Made by a program: the position numbers and the translations under genes. The notes under the pieces were generated by a model. The model saw nothing but the letters and a program-made list of their open reading frames with translations. It did no database searches and had not been told where the DNA came from. From the NCBI GenBank assembly GCA_028274465.1, contig CM051456.1, positions 108,041,348-108,105,347 of the forward strand: a stretch of DNA of 64,000 bases, in the 5' to 3' direction. This stretch comes from Plantago ovata. Taxonomy: Eukaryota; Streptophyta; Magnoliopsida; Lamiales; Plantaginaceae. Positions 12,500 to 23,605 of the stretch are shown in pieces; the first letter of the stretch is position 1; the number at the start of each line of letters is the position of its first letter.

Positions 12500-12665
12500 T
12501 GGTATGAATTTTTTATTATTATTGTTTTTTAAACGGCAAAAAATTCATTAATCAAAGAGAACAAGAAATGCTCGGAACATATACAACAAAATTCAAAACC
12601 GGAACAGACCTCCAGTTCAACTTAAAAGAACCAAATTACAGCAAAACCTCCAAACCATACAAAAC
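12500..12665 (-). repeat. L1-type LINE 3' end fragment
   Basis: On the minus strand it reads GGAGGTCTGTTCCGG, GAGCATTTCTTGTTCTC, TTGATTAATGAATT and then TTGCCGTTTAAAAAA. It resembles 22113-22260, also minus. The A-rich end and shared 3' core identify it as a retroposed LINE tail. Confidence 0.5.
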
Positions 12666-15254
12666 ACATATATGGTTACGTTGTTCGGAGGTTGAGTAGT
12701 GGGCTGTGGGCGTCCGGTCCGGTTAGTCGCACCCTATGTTCATATATAATTAATTTCCAATAGTTGGAGTTAGCTATAAATGTGCAAGACACATTCTTAT
12801 TCCCCCCGATACTAAGTACTTGTAATAATTAATCACTTAATGGAGCAACACTTTTATCATGCACGCATACACACACATGTATATACTATATATACTTTAA
12901 AAATTTCTAAAGTAACAATAATGGAACGATCAGAAAGACTACATTCAAGAAAAGGAAATCTCATGACCTGTGTTAGCATCACACTTGTAGTGTCAATCAT
13001 TTAGGTATTATTATGATTATTAATTTTATTTATTTGTAATAATATGTGCCTTTATTATTTTTCTTTGTGGTATCATTACTTTGGGACATATAGTCTATCT
13101 TCCCATTGAGACCGATCATCATTACCACTAATCTTAATACTATCATTTGATTGATGCAACTGATGATCATTTGCTATTGGATACACTTTCCCAATTTATT
13201 CTTCCACTAATGGCCAAACTATAACAAGCTAATAATTGTTAATTGATGCGGGAAGAGTACCAGCTGGAAGGGGTTACTAGACTAGGTTTAATCCCTTTAA
13301 ACAAGAGAGTAATAATGGGTTGTATATGTACCTGAAGTGTCGATGTTTAAATAGGAAATTGATGTTGTCTTAGTGCATAATGGTCTTTGGGGGACTGCAT
13401 TGGGGGCTTGCCGCTTGTATTGTTTATGAGCCAACTGAGTTGGACATGAACCTTAATAGGTAAACTTAGTATTGGTCTTGTACATGTATAATTGGGTTGG
13501 CCTTCGAGAAATTCCAACTCGTCATATTTGATAACGTAGTTAATTTCTTAAATATCTAGTTAATTAATTTTTTAAAATAAGATACCCGAGGTTTCTATAA
13601 GTTCTGATATCTTCTCAAAAGAAAAAAAAAGTTCTGAAATGAAATGAGTTAGCTAGCTGACTTTTATTAATTCAATAAATAAGTACTTTTGTTAATGATG
13701 TTCTTCTATACGGAAATAAAATACGAAATGAGATGCACGAGAAGGTGAGTAACTCGACAAAGCAACAGCAAGATATTCAAAAAACAAGAACAAGTAAACA
13801 ATTAGACTATGAAAAATTCTAAAGCAGGACCAAGAAATTCAGACGTTACAATGATGGATATGGTTGACAAAGGTACTCTATTTTTACAAAGATTCTTTCA
13901 GGGCATAATTGCGTCTCATCTAAATTAGATTAATACTATTATTATATTAAGTTAGATTATATATATGGACTTTTCTTCATTTTAAAGCTAGCTTGCTAGC
14001 TAGCCAATGGATGGATCGGATTGGTATATTTGTCAATTGTCATTGCAAATTTACAAGCAATCTAGCAGCAGCAGCTGATCATGTTTGAAATCAAAACATG
14101 GACAATGATAAGAGGAGGATGCATGTCTCTATAAGTATGTTTCTTTGTTCACCGGTTACCCAAGGTCTAAGCATATTAACAACACAAGTAATCTGTTTGA
14201 TAATTAGGCTCACTTATGTTTTTTACTTGTCAAACTTGTTGCTTTCTTCAAACCTTGATTCGACAGACTATGTACAGATGCAAACAATGAATTTAACTGA
14301 CGGAAGAAATGTTTATTTGAAATAGGTATCAGTAACCTGAGCCATACATATGACATATGGTTTTTGATAGACCGGCCCAGTAACCGGACGATTTCCCAAA
14401 GGTGATATTGCCCATCGAAACGCGTATATACAAGCTTATAAAAGTACATCCATTGATTGGCCAATAAACAAAATGTTGTGATTTGGAATATAAATGGTTT
14501 TAGACCTTGGGGAGTCCGAGTTAGATCCCCTCTCACTATTCACTATGGATTCCACCTGCATAGTAATTAGTGAGTAGGGGTTTCACTAGGGGATTCTCGA
14601 GGATCTAATTTTGCAATATAAATCTATCAAACAGGTAACTCGGTGTCTCAGTTCTCTAGTCTTTATTTCATGTTAAACTAGGTGTAATAGGATCTCATAA
14701 ACCGTTACTCTCGTAAACAAGCAAGATAGAGTTTCTGGAGACTTCACCAGGCCCAACTTATTAAGTATACTGGCCAGAAGTCCAGAGGAGGAAATGGGGC
14801 CTGGCCACTTGGGCCAGGCAGCATATCCTGCTGCAAGCCAGTTATAGAAGTAGTAGTACCCAAAAAGTCCAAAACTATGGCTGTGTGTTTGATCAAATGA
14901 TAGTACCCAAAAAGTCCAGAACTATGGCTGTGTGTTTGATCAAATGAAATGAGACATGAAAAACGATCCTCTGTGCAGATCTTCAGCGACATTAAATAAA
15001 AATGAGTACAACACATACTTTTTATGTAAAACATGCAAATACATGTTAAGTGTCCAGTGATACAATCCTAAAAGGAAGAATACAAGGTACGTACAATTCC
15101 ACACTAGCTGAAATATTTATTTGCAGCCAATTATTCTTATAGTCATGTATTACATGAAATAATGGAACTGAAAGTTGCCAGTCGCAAAGACAAGTGTAAG
15201 CCGGCAAAGTGTTGTCATTGGATTCATTTTTTAGCACTGCCCGCGAAGGCCCCA
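12666..15254. other. gene-poor intergenic region
   Basis: No coding gene recognised across about 2.6 kb. Frames at 14098-14536 and 14744-15034 are short and without domains. The part just below 15254 is probably the 3' UTR of the DCI1-like gene. The only clear structure is the 47-bp tandem repeat at 14854-14947. Confidence 0.5.
14854..14947. repeat. 47-bp tandem duplication
   Basis: Two adjacent units of about 47 bp, each starting TAGTACCCAAAAAGTCC and ending TTTGATCAAATGA, differ at a single A/G position. This is a recent local duplication. Confidence 0.92.
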
Positions 15255-16975
15255 TCAGAGCTTGGAGAATGATGGCTTTCTCTTCTGTTGTTGAGCGGCA
15301 ATTGCTTCAGTTAGATCGCTAGATATAACAACACCAGAGTTCCAAGTAGCCACATATTCTAATCCTTGATCCACTGTCAAGTCTCTGTTTTTTATTAATA
15401 CCCTCTTCGTCCCAACAACAGCAAGGGGAGACTTCGCTGCGATGTCTATCATCAACACAACAAAAAAAATAAAGAAACCATCAGCCACACCTAGAAAGTA
15501 ACTGCATAGTCTGTAATGCAAAACCAAGAAAATTTCTTGCGCCAAAATTGTTGTTGACAAAATAATCAAGTTGATTTTCGCAGTTCAAATGCCATGCATG
15601 AATTAGGATCAATACAAACGAATTGGATACACAACTGATAAATACATAGGCAGACTCCCCAGAGAGACCAATTGAAAGTCTAGTGACTCGATGCTTGTTA
15701 AGCTCGGTAATAAAAGAACATAAAACATATACGCCAATAAGGACTTCAATCCCCTTGAACAATACGGTTTGACAGAGGAAACAAGTAATGAGAGACATTT
15801 AACCATAAGTTATACATTACACCCAATAAAATTCGTACTCTATAAATTGGAACCCGTTGGTTTTTGCTATACTAATAGTCCCAGTCCCCTCGGATCACAT
15901 TCTTACAGTGCTCATACAATCCTGCTCACATGCAACTTTGCATCCAGTTCGAGAATTGGGATACAAAATTTCCATTTATTTAGATGCACAAAGACACCTG
16001 TTGCATTGTAGTTGTCTCTGAGATGCATTACAAAAGTTACCCGAGCAAATGTAAGGGCGGGTGACACAGAACAGAACAACCTAAACTCACCTCTTTTCTT
16101 TACAACATTCACCATTTTAATTACTAGATATCCCCCGAGATTAGCTTTTCCTGAGACTCACTATATTCTTGAACCAAGAACTACTAATTCTCTGGGGCTC
16201 TAATTTCGCAAACTAGCTGAGTTAAATGGTAGTGGATAAGGTAGCAAAACATATATGAGCTAGTAAGAACAATGCATAAAACGAAAACGTAGTCGTTGCA
16301 ATTAAAAGAAACCAGAATCCTACCCTCAGCAATCTTCTGAACAGCTTCATCTAGAGCTTCCTTAGTGGCAAAAACCCTAGAAACCAATCCCATCTGCTTA
16401 GCTTCCATAGCAGAAACTCTTCTACCAGTCAAAGACATCTCCATAGCATTCCCAAACCCTACAATCCCCGGCAGCCTCTGCAACGTCCCTAAATCCGCCA
16501 CAATAGCCATATCCACCTCCTTCACACTAAAAAAAGCACTCTCCGCACAATACCTAATATCACACGCGCTGATCATGTCAACCCCTCCGCCAACGCACGC
16601 GCCGTGCACCGCCGCAATCACCGGCTTCCGGCAGTCCTCGATCGCCGTCAGGGCGCGCTGCAGGAACTTGACATTTCTCCGCACCTTCTCCGCGCTACGG
16701 CCGGTGTCGGTCGGCCTGTCGTTGGTCATGGCGTTTAGGTATTCGAGGTCGATTCCGGCGCAGAACATAGTGCCGGAGCCGGAGAGGATGATTACGGCGG
16801 CATCGGGGTGGGCGTCGAGGGCGGATAGGGCGGCGGGGAAGTCGGTGAAGAAGTCTGTTGAGAGAGCGTTGCCGCGTGAAGGGCGGTTGAGGCGGAGGTG
16901 GAAGACGCGTGAGCTTGGGGATTTTGGTGGTATGATTTCTAGGGATTTGTATTTCAATTGTAATCCGTCCGCCAT
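15255..16975 (-). CDS. DCI1: delta3,5-delta2,4-dienoyl-CoA isomerase, peroxisomal
   Basis: Two exons, 16975-16324 and 15445-15255, with a GT..AG intron of 878 bp, give about 280 aa, close to the 278 aa I recall for Arabidopsis DCI1. It moves double bonds of unsaturated acyl-CoAs so they can enter peroxisomal beta-oxidation. The crotonase fold is clear: NRPSRGNALS, the oxyanion-hole segment FCAGIDL (about residues 70-76), AAVHGACVGGGVD (second oxyanion-hole loop), CDIRYC and FSVKEVDMAIVADLG, the last carrying the acidic residues typical of dienoyl-CoA isomerases. The protein ends Ser-Lys-Leu, a canonical PTS1 peroxisomal import signal. The start ATG at 16973-16975 aligns with the family N-terminus. 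No disruption is seen, so the gene looks functional. The acceptor at 15446 was chosen because it gives I-A-A-K-S-P at family spacing. Confidence 0.95.
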
Positions 16976-17235
16976 TTTTGTTAATTTTTACTTGTTCTGG
17001 ACTGGACTCTGTTTGTTTGTGTGAGTTAATTGGCTTTGAATTTTGATGATCAAGATGATTAGATTACATTAGTAGTAGTAACAATGTTGGTTGCAGTATT
17101 AATTAATATTACCTTTTGCTTGGATCTTTTCGACAATAGTCTACAAGAGTGTTCTATCTTACTTTACATTTTATTAAAAAAAAAAAAAAAACTGTTGTTG
17201 TTTATGTGAAGCAAAAATATTGTTTGTTTATAATA
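16976..17235. other. upstream region of DCI1
   Basis: 5' UTR and promoter space for the minus-strand DCI1 gene, limited by the L1 insertion that starts near 17236. It includes an A15-16 tract around 17175-17191. No distinct promoter element is asserted. Confidence 0.4.
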
Positions 17236-18957
17236 TTCAGCCATTCCAATTTATCACATGCGAGCAGCTTGGCTACCTCAACATGTTTGTGATAAGTTTG
17301 ATAAGCTGAATAGAGATTTTTTGTGGTCCACTGATACCCTCAAATAAAAAACTCCATCTGGTGGGGTGGGATAAAGTCACACCACCAAAGGAGAATGGAG
17401 GTTTGGGAATTAGAATAACACGAGTTAATAATAAGGCTTTGTTGGCAAAGGTAGCTTGGAAAATTCTGAGAAAAGAGGAAAATGTGTGGAGTTCTCTTAT
17501 AGAAGCCAAGTATTTGAAGGGTGTTTCACTTCTGAGTTATGTCCCAAAGCCAGGGGATAGCTCAACTTGGAAAGGCATTGTGAGGTGTGCGAACTTGATG
17601 AGACCTTTTATAAGATGGAAGATTGGAGATGGGCGTTCAATTTCCTTTTGGTTCCATATTTGGTTTGGGGATACACCTTTATGTGAGTTAGTGAATAACA
17701 TTAATCCTCAGGATTCTCAGCTCAAACTTAATGATATTATTGATGACTCTGGGATCTGGAAACTCAGTATTTTACATACAGTACTGCCACCGGAAACCAA
17801 GACCCTTACACAAAGCCAACATATCAGTTTGACTACTAATATGGACAGAATATTATGGTCTGAAACAGCTTCGGGTACTTTTTCTTGTCAATCAGCTTAC
17901 AAGGCTTTTCATAAGAATTACACACCAAATACATTCAGAAATGTCGACTGGTCGTGGGTCTGGAAGACTGACCTGAGTTATAAATTGCAGAATTTTCTGT
18001 GGCTACTGGTACAGGAACGGTTAGCTACAAATAAGCTTCGACAGACCCGTCAAATCTGCCCCTCTGTTCTCTGTCTGCAGTGCAATCTGGACATGGAAAC
18101 AGGAATGCACATTGTTAGATATTGCAGTAATGCCATGGCGGTTTGGCAGTTGTTAATTCCATCAAGAATTGCTGCTGCGTTTGAGACTGGTACTGATAAG
18201 GATTGGTTAAAGACAAACCTTTTTTATGATAGAATGGACTGTAGTTCTGTTCCGGGAGTCCAGTGGAATTGGATTTTTGCTGCTACGATTTGGACCTTAT
18301 GGAAAGCACGCAACCATTTCACTTTCAGAGGCCTAAATGTCCCCATCAACACTGTACTGTTTGACATTAAACAACTTAGCTTCGATTTGCAGATCTCAAT
18401 GAAGGGGAAGAAGAAGAAGAAGAGAGCAAACAATACCTGGAAGAGACCGAAAATTGGTTGGGCTAAGCTGAATGTTGATGCGGCCACCTTCACCGGAAAC
18501 ACCATGGCGGGCTTGGGTGGTGTTCTCCGAGACGATAAGGGAGAATGGATTTGGGGCTTTTCTCAATCCACCCCTTCAACCTCCACCACCGAATTGGAGC
18601 TCAATGCTATCAGATTCGGGCTTCAACAAGCATGGGAAAGGAGGATTCAACAATTAGAAGTGGAATCAGACTCAAAGGAAGCGATTGAGTCGATCTTGGG
18701 CGATGCAGTCACGGCGGGGGATACCGATCTGATACAGCAGTGTCGCGAGCTGCTCCGGCTACCTTGGACGGTGAAGATAGCTTGGGTGCCACGCACGGCG
18801 AACCAAGTCGCAGATGGGCTGGCCAAGAAGGCCGCTAGGGAGGGAAATGTGGGTGTCGGCATCTGGGAGTCTATCTCAACTCATATCTATGATGTTTTTG
18901 CTTATGATTTAGATACAGCAGCCTAAGGGCCTTTTAGTCTTTCTTTATCAAAAAAAA
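17236..18957 (+). mobile_element. 5'-truncated L1-type LINE insertion
   Basis: The insertion carries the C-terminal third of an L1 ORF2 and ends in a short A-rich tail. Flanks share ATATTGTTT...ATAATA (17217-17235 and about 18958-18973), with one 4-bp GTTT difference, as a target site duplication. 5' truncation, a 3' A tract and a TSD are the signs of target-primed retroposition. Confidence 0.88.
17361..18926 (+). pseudogene. L1 ORF2 C-terminus: zf-RVT and RNase H domains
   Basis: An unusually long open segment of about 521 codons. It opens at GTG, and stops lie just upstream, so this is the remaining end of ORF2 and not a gene start. It begins with the post-RT block GWDKVTPPKENGGLGI and passes through the zinc-binding zf-RVT region (VWKTDLSYKLQNFLWLL, then CLQC and H...C). 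A lysine-rich linker leads to an RNase H domain with the four acidic positions visible: LNVDAA, ELELNAIRFG, ESDSKEA and QVADGLAK. RT and endonuclease are absent. The open frame implies a young insertion or chance survival. Confidence 0.88.
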
Positions 18958-18974
18958 ATATTGTTTATAATAAT

Positions 18975-19798
18975 AAGCATCCATGAACTTGTCACTCTTC
19001 TCCACCAATTCTTTCATGGCCTTGAGTATGATAGAGGAAGTACTTGCCCAACAAAATCCACATTAGCCTCCATGCAATTTTCTTCCGCATGTCGTCGTTG
19101 TGAGTTGGGTCTCTCAAATACCTCCCAAACCTCAGTGGTGGTTTTATCCATTATGCTACCACAACAACCATTATCAACCTTATCTTGGGAGAGTTGATCC
19201 AAACCAAGTGACTTAACTCTGAACTGATGATGAGCAGGGGCGGACCCAGATATTCCAATCAACATCGGCTAAATGTTAACTACTTTAAAAAATCTGTCCA
19301 TAAAAATTACAAATTTTAATATAATTCATTTTTTTTTTTTATTTTGGGGGCAACATGGGCTGGAGCCCATCCCAGCCCAAAGGCTGGGTCCGCCCCTGCT
19401 CCCAAGCAGCGTATACGGATTCATCCCCGAGCTTATAGAAGCGAGACATCTAGGACCTAAGAGTTGTTGTCATGGAATTTGGGTTATACCTCTCCATAAA
19501 CTTGGTGAAAACCAATTTCCACGTATTCAAGGAGCCTTGTTCTGTAATCCCAGCCATGACTTGGCCCTAGCTGACATCAACATAGAGAACACATATATCC
19601 TCTAAACATCATCAGTAACTCCAACTGCTGGCCTAGGTAAGATGCATAAGCCTCATTACCCATCCCATAGAATTTTGGTAATTGCTGGTACATATGGTTC
19701 TTGATTTCCAGGTTCCTAGTAGATAGGTTTAACACAATCGTTGGACCCTTGGCACCAACAGTAGCTTGTAAGAATTCGCCAAGAGATCTTTCTCCCAT
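18975..19798 (-). pseudogene. gypsy (Athila/Tat-like) gag, disrupted
   Basis: The start ATG at 19796-19798 opens MGERSLGEF. LEIKNHMYQQLPKFYGM is the usual start of the gag core. KFMERYNPN-like sequence (around 19480-19510) and NGCCGSIMDKTTTEVWEVFE (around 19085-19165) follow. Frames are broken, and a MITE at 19235-19398 splits the region. Confidence 0.7.
19235..19398. mobile_element. MITE with CAGGGGCGGACCCAG inverted ends
   Basis: A 164-bp insert in the gag remnant has perfect 15-bp terminal inverted repeats (CAGGGGCGGACCCAG / CTGGGTCCGCCCCTG). The symmetry extends 3 bp further (GAG/CTC). No clean target duplication was seen. The ends resemble the hAT-type MITE at 59804. Confidence 0.7.
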
Positions 19799-19950
19799 GT
19801 TGCTAGTGGGAAATCACCTGAATTGGGCTAAACAAAAGATAGGTGTAAGTATCAAGTAGAAGAATTTAAAACTAAAATAAAAACAAAGAATGACTGAAAA
19901 TTCAAAGTAAACAAGTTTAAGAAGTTAAATCCCCAGCAACGGCGCCAATT

Positions 19951-20936
19951 TGATGACTCATCGTTTATCACCAGATAAATTTATATTAAGCCAAAGCCAC
20001 CTCAAGACTTCACAAATCACTAAGCGTAGCGATAAGCTAAATCTAAGGTCGATCTATAAGGATTTTACTTGGTTGTCACTTAATTTACTTCTACTAAATC
20101 AATCAAACAGGTAAACAGATAATGGTTGATGGAAAACACACAAGAACATATGCTGGAAATAAATACGATTGACTTCAAATAGAGAAAAGCAGTTGATAGT
20201 AGTTTGTAGAATCATCGGATATGGAGTCTCATATGTTAGTAAGATCGGGAGTAGGTAGTCACACCGTTTGTAGACACGTTTCATCAACGAACCTGCATGA
20301 ACATAAATCAATCACTTGACATAAGCCATACATATCATTGAAGGCAATTATGGAGCACTTTACTTAGAAACTCAAGCATACATGCGAGATATTCAAACAA
20401 ATACTAATTTTCAACATTACATATAATCATTCATAGCTACGGTTATGATAGAAGTCTATCATAATTTGAAGGTATTTGTGTTAGCAAATCATTAACATGC
20501 AGAGAATAACTCATACACATCTCTTTCAAAGCCTCATACTAACTAAAATTGTGTAAGGATCTAACTTGAACTTATACTAAATGAATACTGTTGTGTTATG
20601 AAAGCACGTATCTTAACACCACTGTAAACTAAACTAAATCTGAGTATTAAAACAATAAACACCGGAAACAAAAAGAAACACCCAGAAGAATATTTTCTCA
20701 AGCACTATTTCTATTGCTCGGTGCACTATGGCAAAAACACTAGAAAGAACGAAATCATACAATGAGTAATTTCCCTAACCTTTCTAGCAAACATAAGCAA
20801 GGCAAAACCTAAAAACTAGAACACGTTTCAACAAAAGGCTAAAATCTAAAGCTTATGAAATAACTACAGAAAAATTTCTAAATGATAAAAATCTGAAAAC
20901 TCCCAATTTTTACGTAGCCGTGAAGTCGACTCATCA
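19951..20936 (-). repeat. gypsy LTR (about 986 bp)
   Basis: The inner boundary is set by the adjacent PBS. The outer boundary is proposed where GACTCATCA mirrors the TGATGACTCATC start, giving TG..CA ends. No second LTR is in the window, so the outer edge is tentative. Confidence 0.5.
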
Positions 20937-20938
20937 CT

Positions 20939-20952
20939 CATATATATATATC

Positions 20953-21023
<71 letters not shown>

Positions 21024-21048
21024 GCGCGCGCACACACACACACACACG
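20939..21048. repeat. (TA)n and (CA)n microsatellite
   Basis: A short TA run is followed by about 90 bp of CA repeats with an embedded CGCGCGCG. Frames through it encode only Val-Cys repeats. Confidence 0.95.
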
Positions 21049-21335
21049 TGTGTGTGTGAAGAGTCTTGAGTCTCCTTCACATGGTAAAACGCGTCTCGTA
21101 AGATCTTTTGATGATTGAGACGTTATCACCATATCTTCTGATATATCTTCAAATTTGTAATATTTTCCTTGTCTTGATAAATCTCAAAAGATCTCCTTTA
21201 ATTTCCAAACTCTTCTTATATTATTTCCTTCCTTCGACTTGACTCTCATAGCTTCCAGATCTGCACACCAAAAAGACCAAAAAATGTGGAGGCAATTATA
21301 TTAATTAAGAAAAAGCAAAACCAAATAAATATTGG
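21049..21335. other. intergenic, nothing recognised
   Basis: AT-rich DNA next to the CA repeat; no gene or repeat identified. Confidence 0.4.
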
Positions 21336-21338
21336 AGA

Positions 21339-21446
21339 AATGTCATAAGAATTGTGTTGATGTGTTATACGCCGTGTTATCATAACACAAAGGTGTTGTT
21401 GATACAACACAGTGTTTAGATAACACTTGCTATAACACAACAATTC
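21339..21446. repeat. compact foldback sequence
   Basis: The outer arms GTCA..AGAATTGT..GTGTTATA and TATAACACAACAATTCTGAC pair with each other. Inside lie GTGTTATCATAACAC (near-perfect palindrome) and GTGTTG-TTGATA-CAACAC. It may be a small foldback transposon or a structured regulatory DNA; it is not coding. Confidence 0.6.
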
Positions 21447-21449
21447 TGA

Positions 21450-22110
21450 CACTTACACTAACATAAACAATAACCATATCATCAAATCCTACATCCTACC
21501 ACCAACACATATCGATTAGCTACTCATAACGAATAAAACATACACCATATTCATAATCATAACAATCACAACGGAAAACATCATGAGAAAAGGGAGAAAA
21601 TTGTTTGATACAATATACTCGATCAATTGTCACGGGTTGAGCAAAAGCAAATCTCAAGTGTAATCTAATCATGAAATCTAACAACGGTAGCAATTCAATG
21701 GATGAAAATCAATGAAGGAAGGCTAAAAGGCTGCATCCAAAATGTATTTTCCCCCTAAGGTTCGTGCTAGAATAAGAAAAAAGAGAAAAAATATTACACC
21801 AACGGAATTCGAACCCCTTGACACATGTACGCACCAAATTGAATTGAGTAAATAAAATTAACGGATTAGATTCAAATTTAATTTAATATTCAACCAATTT
21901 AATGAATGCTCCAATTTTCTCACTATCTGGTTATATACTACTATTAATTAATTAATTATGTGAATATACTCAACACTTCAGTAAGAGGGATATTAATTTT
22001 TCTCGTGTTTAATGTTCTTTTTAAAATTTTACAAGAATTTTACATAAATAATTAGATATATATATATGTTTCATTCGAAAGTCATGAAGAAATAAATTAA
22101 TTATTTTTGA
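21450..22110. other. intergenic, nothing recognised
   Basis: AT-rich non-coding DNA. A GAATTCGAACCCC motif near 21810 resembles a pol III B box but no tRNA fold surrounds it. Confidence 0.4.
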
Positions 22111-22112
22111 AG

Positions 22113-22350
22113 CGGCAATTTTTTTTTTTATTAATAAAGAGTATAAGAAATGCTCCGAATAAACTTAAGTACAATCAAATACACGGAACAAACCTCCGGT
22201 TAATCATCACTCATCACTACCGTTCCCAAACAAATACCACCTAATTTATGACTTTGTCCTATCATAATCCAAATTACCAACAATCTTCACACCAACAATT
22301 AAATCTTCCATGTCACAGATAACCAAATTACAATAGAGCAGGAAGCTAAC
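22113..22350 (-). repeat. L1-type LINE 3' end fragment
   Basis: The minus strand contains GGAGGTTTGTTCCG, GGAGCATTTCTTATACTC, TTTATTAATAAAAAA and a terminal TTGCCGCTTCAAAAA. It shares these blocks with 12500-12665. Confidence 0.5.
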
Positions 22351-23190
22351 AGCCAAAAGTCATAGATAACCAATTAAATCTTGACACCAATAATTTCATG
22401 AAGAAATAAATTAATGTACCTATTATTCTAGAAATTACATCATATAAAAATAAATCACTCATAAAATTATAGTATAGGACGGGATCGATGTGAAATAACG
22501 TGGACACTAATTAAGATAAGGTTGGGTTAGATAGAAGTATAGAACTTTCAGTTACATGCCACCAAGATAAAGAAATAATTTCATAAAGATAATATATAAA
22601 GGCTTCCAAAAGTTCGGAAATAGGGCATATTAATAATTTCATGTGAAAAATCCAGTGCCCCTTGCTCCAAGCCTCTCCAACCTAGTTTCGCTTCAATATG
22701 CAATTAACCGAATATAACAAGTTATTATATGTTCTGTAATTAACTTTATACTAGCTAAACTTGTAAGTATCATTTAGAGAAATACCAACAAAAACTTAAT
22801 TTAGATGCATGTTCAGTTCAGATCATATTTCTTCTTTTTAATAACAATTTCTTGTTTTATTTTAAGGGGTTATTAAACGTAGTAGCAATTTTACTAAACG
22901 TTGTAAATTATTTGTAATTACAGAATGACTCTTATTTTACACGTATTACAAATAAATCCCAAACTTACTAAATTCATACAAATTATCATAAACAATTGCA
23001 AGTATACTAAATTCATCAATTCTACTTTACCACAAACACTCCCTAAAACAAATACACTCATAAATATAAATTATTAACATGAAATGATCACTTGAACAAA
23101 AAATGATCAAATGATACTTCCGAACTTCCAAAAATTGATAAATTTGATACTAAATTCAAGTGTTCCAAAAATTAACATTTAAATTCAAAC
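22351..23190. other. AT-rich intergenic, nothing recognised
   Basis: No gene, RNA or terminal repeat found. It ends in an A tract of about 25 bases (23193-23217). Confidence 0.4.
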
Positions 23191-23217
23191 TCAAAAAAAA
23201 AAAAAAAAAAAAAAAAA

Positions 23218-23320
23218 GGACAGCCCAGTAGCAGCAGCCCGCTAGCAGCCCAGCGGGCTGCTTCTATACACTAGCAGCACCAACGGGCTGCTGCTAGTGT
23301 ATATATATATATATATATAA
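23218..23320. repeat. GC-rich double foldback after poly(A)
   Basis: Two hairpins lie side by side. GCAGCCCGCT...AGCGGGCTGC pairs around a short loop. TACACTAGCAGCA and TGCTGCTAGTGTA are perfect inverted arms around CCAACGGGC. An AT run follows. The GC content contrasts strongly with the AT-rich surroundings. Confidence 0.7.
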
Positions 23321-23339
23321 AGAAAATAAAAAAAATAGT

Positions 23340-23605
23340 AAAAAAAAATTTGTAAATTTATAAATTTATAGATACTTTATTATAAATCTTTTTTGATAGA
23401 TTTATAAATTTATAGATACTTTATTACAAATTTACAAATCAAGGTGTGAAATGAGTTTGATGATACTTTATTACAAATTTACAAATCAAGGTGTGAAATG
23501 AGTTTTATAAAGCCCCTAAATTTACAAGAGATTTATAAATTTATAGATACTTTATTACAAATTTACAAATCAAGGTGTGAAATGAGTTTGATGATATCTC
23601 TTGGT
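23340..23605. repeat. tandem/compound repeat array
   Basis: The block ACTTTATTACAAATTTACAA followed by ATCAAGGTGTGAAATGAG occurs three times (about 23417, 23465 and 23548), alternating with TTTATAAATTTATAGAT. The result is a compound minisatellite of 65-130 bp units. A degenerate relic continues near 23705-23740. Confidence 0.8.

Larger units (their letters stand above)
18975..20936 (-). mobile_element. Ty3/gypsy remnant: LTR, PBS and gag
   Basis: On the minus strand an LTR (about 20936-19951, TGATGAG...GAGTCATCA) is followed by TTGGCGCCGTTGCTGGGG at about 19950-19933. This is a primer binding site of the type used by Athila/Tat-group gypsy elements. A leader and then a broken gag reach 18975. 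Protease and pol are absent. The L1 at 17236-18957 abuts the truncated end. Confidence 0.75.

Noticed and set aside
16365-17024. 219-codon plus-strand frame
   Set aside because: Exactly antisense to DCI1 exon 1, which has strong family homology on the minus strand.
17361-18926. Host RNase H gene
   Set aside because: zf-RVT block, A tail, TSD and 5' truncation show it is an L1 remnant.
20938-21132. Minus-strand frame with Val-Cys repeats
   Set aside because: Translation of the CA microsatellite.
21800-21850. tRNA-like B box
   Set aside because: No cloverleaf or A box at the right distance.
23340-23605. CRISPR-like repeat array
   Set aside because: Modules vary in order and spacing, and this is a plant nuclear region.
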